Shown here piece by piece: positions 5,473 to 6,007 of a stretch of 6,007 bases of DNA; position 1 is the first letter of the stretch, and each line of letters begins with the position of its first letter. The notes under the pieces were generated by a model. The model made no database searches. It was not told the DNA's origin and saw only the letters and a program-made list of their open reading frames with translations. The stretch lies in assembly GCA_947630095.1 (NCBI GenBank), contig CANRGI010000077.1, positions 1-6,007 of the forward strand. The letters run 5' to 3'. This DNA comes from an uncultured Bacilli bacterium. Lineage in GTDB: Bacteria; Bacillota_I; Bacilli_A; RF39; UBA660. Position numbers and translations under genes: made by a program.

Positions 5473-5501
5473 TTGAAATTTATGTGGAAGTGTGGTATAT
5501 T
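5473..5501 (+). promoter_or_regulatory. Promoter of the type III antitoxin RNA
   Basis: TTGAAA (5473-5478), a 17-bp spacer and TATATT (5496-5501), with a TGG extended -10 just ahead, form a strong sigma-A promoter. The predicted start is about 5507-5509, roughly 14 nt before the first repeat. This matches type III loci, where the promoter lies directly before the antitoxin repeats and drives both RNA and toxin. Confidence 0.72.
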
Positions 5502-5521
5502 TATATTGCATTTTAAATGGA

Positions 5522-5627
5522 AATGTTTCTCGCTTCTGGGTGGCTAGCGAGTAATAAATGATCCCAGCCGACAATGTTTCTCGCTTCTGGGTGGCTAGCG
5601 AGTAATAAATGATCCCAGCCGAAAATG
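5522..5627 (+). repeat. Tandem repeat, 51-nt period, two copies plus 4-nt stub
   Basis: Copies at 5522-5571 and 5573-5622 are identical over 50 nt; the single spacer base differs (C, then A) and AATG restarts a third unit at 5624-5627. In each unit CTCGCT (5529-5534) pairs with AGCGAG (5546-5551). The 11-nt loop contains CTGGG (5536-5540), which pairs with CCCAG (5563-5567) downstream, giving an H-type pseudoknot. The second copy has the same pairs 51 bases later. The DNA is about half GC, well above its surroundings. Confidence 0.92.
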
Positions 5628-5631
5628 CAGA

Positions 5632-5669
5632 AAAACTTCATAAAATATGTGGAGTTTTCTTTTATTTTG
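5632..5669 (+). terminator. Rho-independent terminator between antitoxin and toxin
   Basis: AAAACTTCA (5632-5640) pairs with TGGAGTTTT (5650-5658) over 9 bp, including one T-G pair, with a 9-nt loop, followed by CTTTTATTTT. The weak, A/U-rich stem would be leaky. In type III loci a leaky terminator at this position keeps antitoxin RNA in excess over toxin mRNA. Confidence 0.75.
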
Positions 5670-5700
5670 TGTTATAGTGTATGTGGGGAGTGTGTTGAAA

Positions 5701-6007
5701 ATGAAAGTAAAAACAGGATATCTATATCATATTAAAGATGAATATTTTAATATTGTTAATGACGAAAACCTTATGCAAAATCACGAAAGGGGAAAGAAAA
5801 GACCAACTTATTTTACAATTAAGGATGGGGATATTTTATGGTTTATTCCTCTTAGTTCTAGGGTTAGTAAGTATAGGAAAATAGTTAATAAAAAAATAAG
5901 AAAATATGGTGTTTGTAATACAATAATAATTAGAAAGGTTGCTGGAAGTCAAGCAGCAATATTATTACAAAATGCTTTTCCTACTTTAGAAAAATATATT
6001 GATCACG
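5701..6007 (+). CDS. Type III toxin endoribonuclease, ToxN/AbiQ/CptN-like (partial, 3' end outside window)
   Basis: The frame is open from ATG 5701 to the window end, 102 residues; type III toxins usually have about 150-200. Visible family features are a GYLYHIKDEYF start, KKRPTYFTI with Arg34-Pro35, WFIPLSS at 47-53, KY at 57-58, and LLQNAFPTLEKYID at 88-101. RP followed by (W/F)xxPLSS is the core of the ToxN/AbiQ fold. The QNxFP.xxKYI segment and the two-unit antitoxin resemble the CptN subgroup. Such toxins are sequence-specific RNases that form toxin-RNA complexes; phage infection disturbs these and causes abortive infection (family knowledge). GGGGAG (5685-5690) is 10 bp before the ATG; in-frame GTG 5692 and TTG 5695 sit too close to it. 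Identification is reinforced by the repeat-terminator arrangement just upstream. Confidence 0.83.
   Translation, partial: MKVKTGYLYHIKDEYFNIVNDENLMQNHERGKKRPTYFTIKDGDILWFIPLSSRVSKYRKIVNKKIRKYGVCNTIIIRKVAGSQAAILLQNAFPTLEKYIDH

Larger units (their letters stand above)
5508..5669 (+). ncRNA. Type III antitoxin RNA (ToxI/CptI-like)
   Basis: The predicted transcript carries two tandem 51-nt units, then a terminator, then the toxin gene. This is the defining layout of type III toxin-antitoxin systems, in which toxin cleaves the precursor into single repeats that each bind and block a toxin monomer. Each unit can fold as an H-type pseudoknot. The unit number (two plus an AATG stub) and length fit the CptI type better than the many-repeat 36-nt ToxI type. 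A-rich junctions (CGACAATG, CGAAAATG) are plausible cleavage points (inference). Confidence 0.8.

Noticed and set aside
5522..5627. CRISPR array or riboswitch
   Set aside because: The two copies abut with a single spacer base and no unique spacers, so it is not CRISPR. Ligand-binding core motifs of known pseudoknot riboswitches such as preQ1 were not seen, and tandem pseudoknots before a ToxN-like gene fit a type III antitoxin.

Overview
The window comes from a very AT-rich, low-GC Gram-positive-type bacterium. Coding sequence relies on TTA, AGA, AGT and ATA codons. TGA appears to be a normal stop, because ecfT and truA overlap at ATGA and Trp is written TGG. The gene order ecfA1-ecfA2-ecfT-truA is the Firmicutes/Bacilli arrangement normally found after the ribosomal protein operon. 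I infer a gut-type Bacilli or Mollicutes-related lineage; the exact taxon cannot be read from this window.

Region 1 (1-2367) is a diversity-generating retroelement (DGR). It starts inside the C-terminal end of a target protein whose last ~45 codons before a conserved VRPVLSL motif form the variable region (VR). The VR is about 60% GC in a genome of roughly a quarter GC. Downstream come an Avd four-helix accessory protein (495-848), a DGR reverse transcriptase with YMDD and IGxxxSQ motifs (823-1944), and a small protein resembling only the mismatch-recognition domain of MutS (1957-2367). No template repeat (TR) lies in the window. The 207-bp gap after the target gene is unusually structured. 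It holds a consensus sigma-A promoter on the minus strand, a UUCG-loop terminator that would end a ~70-nt RNA, a string of inverted repeats, and a strong plus-strand terminator just before avd.

Region 2 (2408-5463) is a tightly overlapping housekeeping operon for an energy-coupling factor (ECF) vitamin/metal transporter module (two ATPases and the EcfT scaffold) plus tRNA pseudouridine synthase TruA. Both ATPases have lost key catalytic residues, including the Walker A lysine, and EcfT has lost the second of its two Ala-Arg-Gly coupling motifs. TruA keeps its catalytic Asp.

Region 3 (5464-6007, cut by the window end) is a type III toxin-antitoxin locus. It has an extended -10 promoter, two identical 50-nt units at 51-nt spacing that can each fold as an H-type pseudoknot (the RNA antitoxin), a rho-independent terminator, and then a ToxN/AbiQ/CptN-like endoribonuclease gene. 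The window therefore places a protein-diversifying system and a likely phage-defence system on either side of a housekeeping operon. A window-wide absence of CATG hints at a further restriction-modification pressure.
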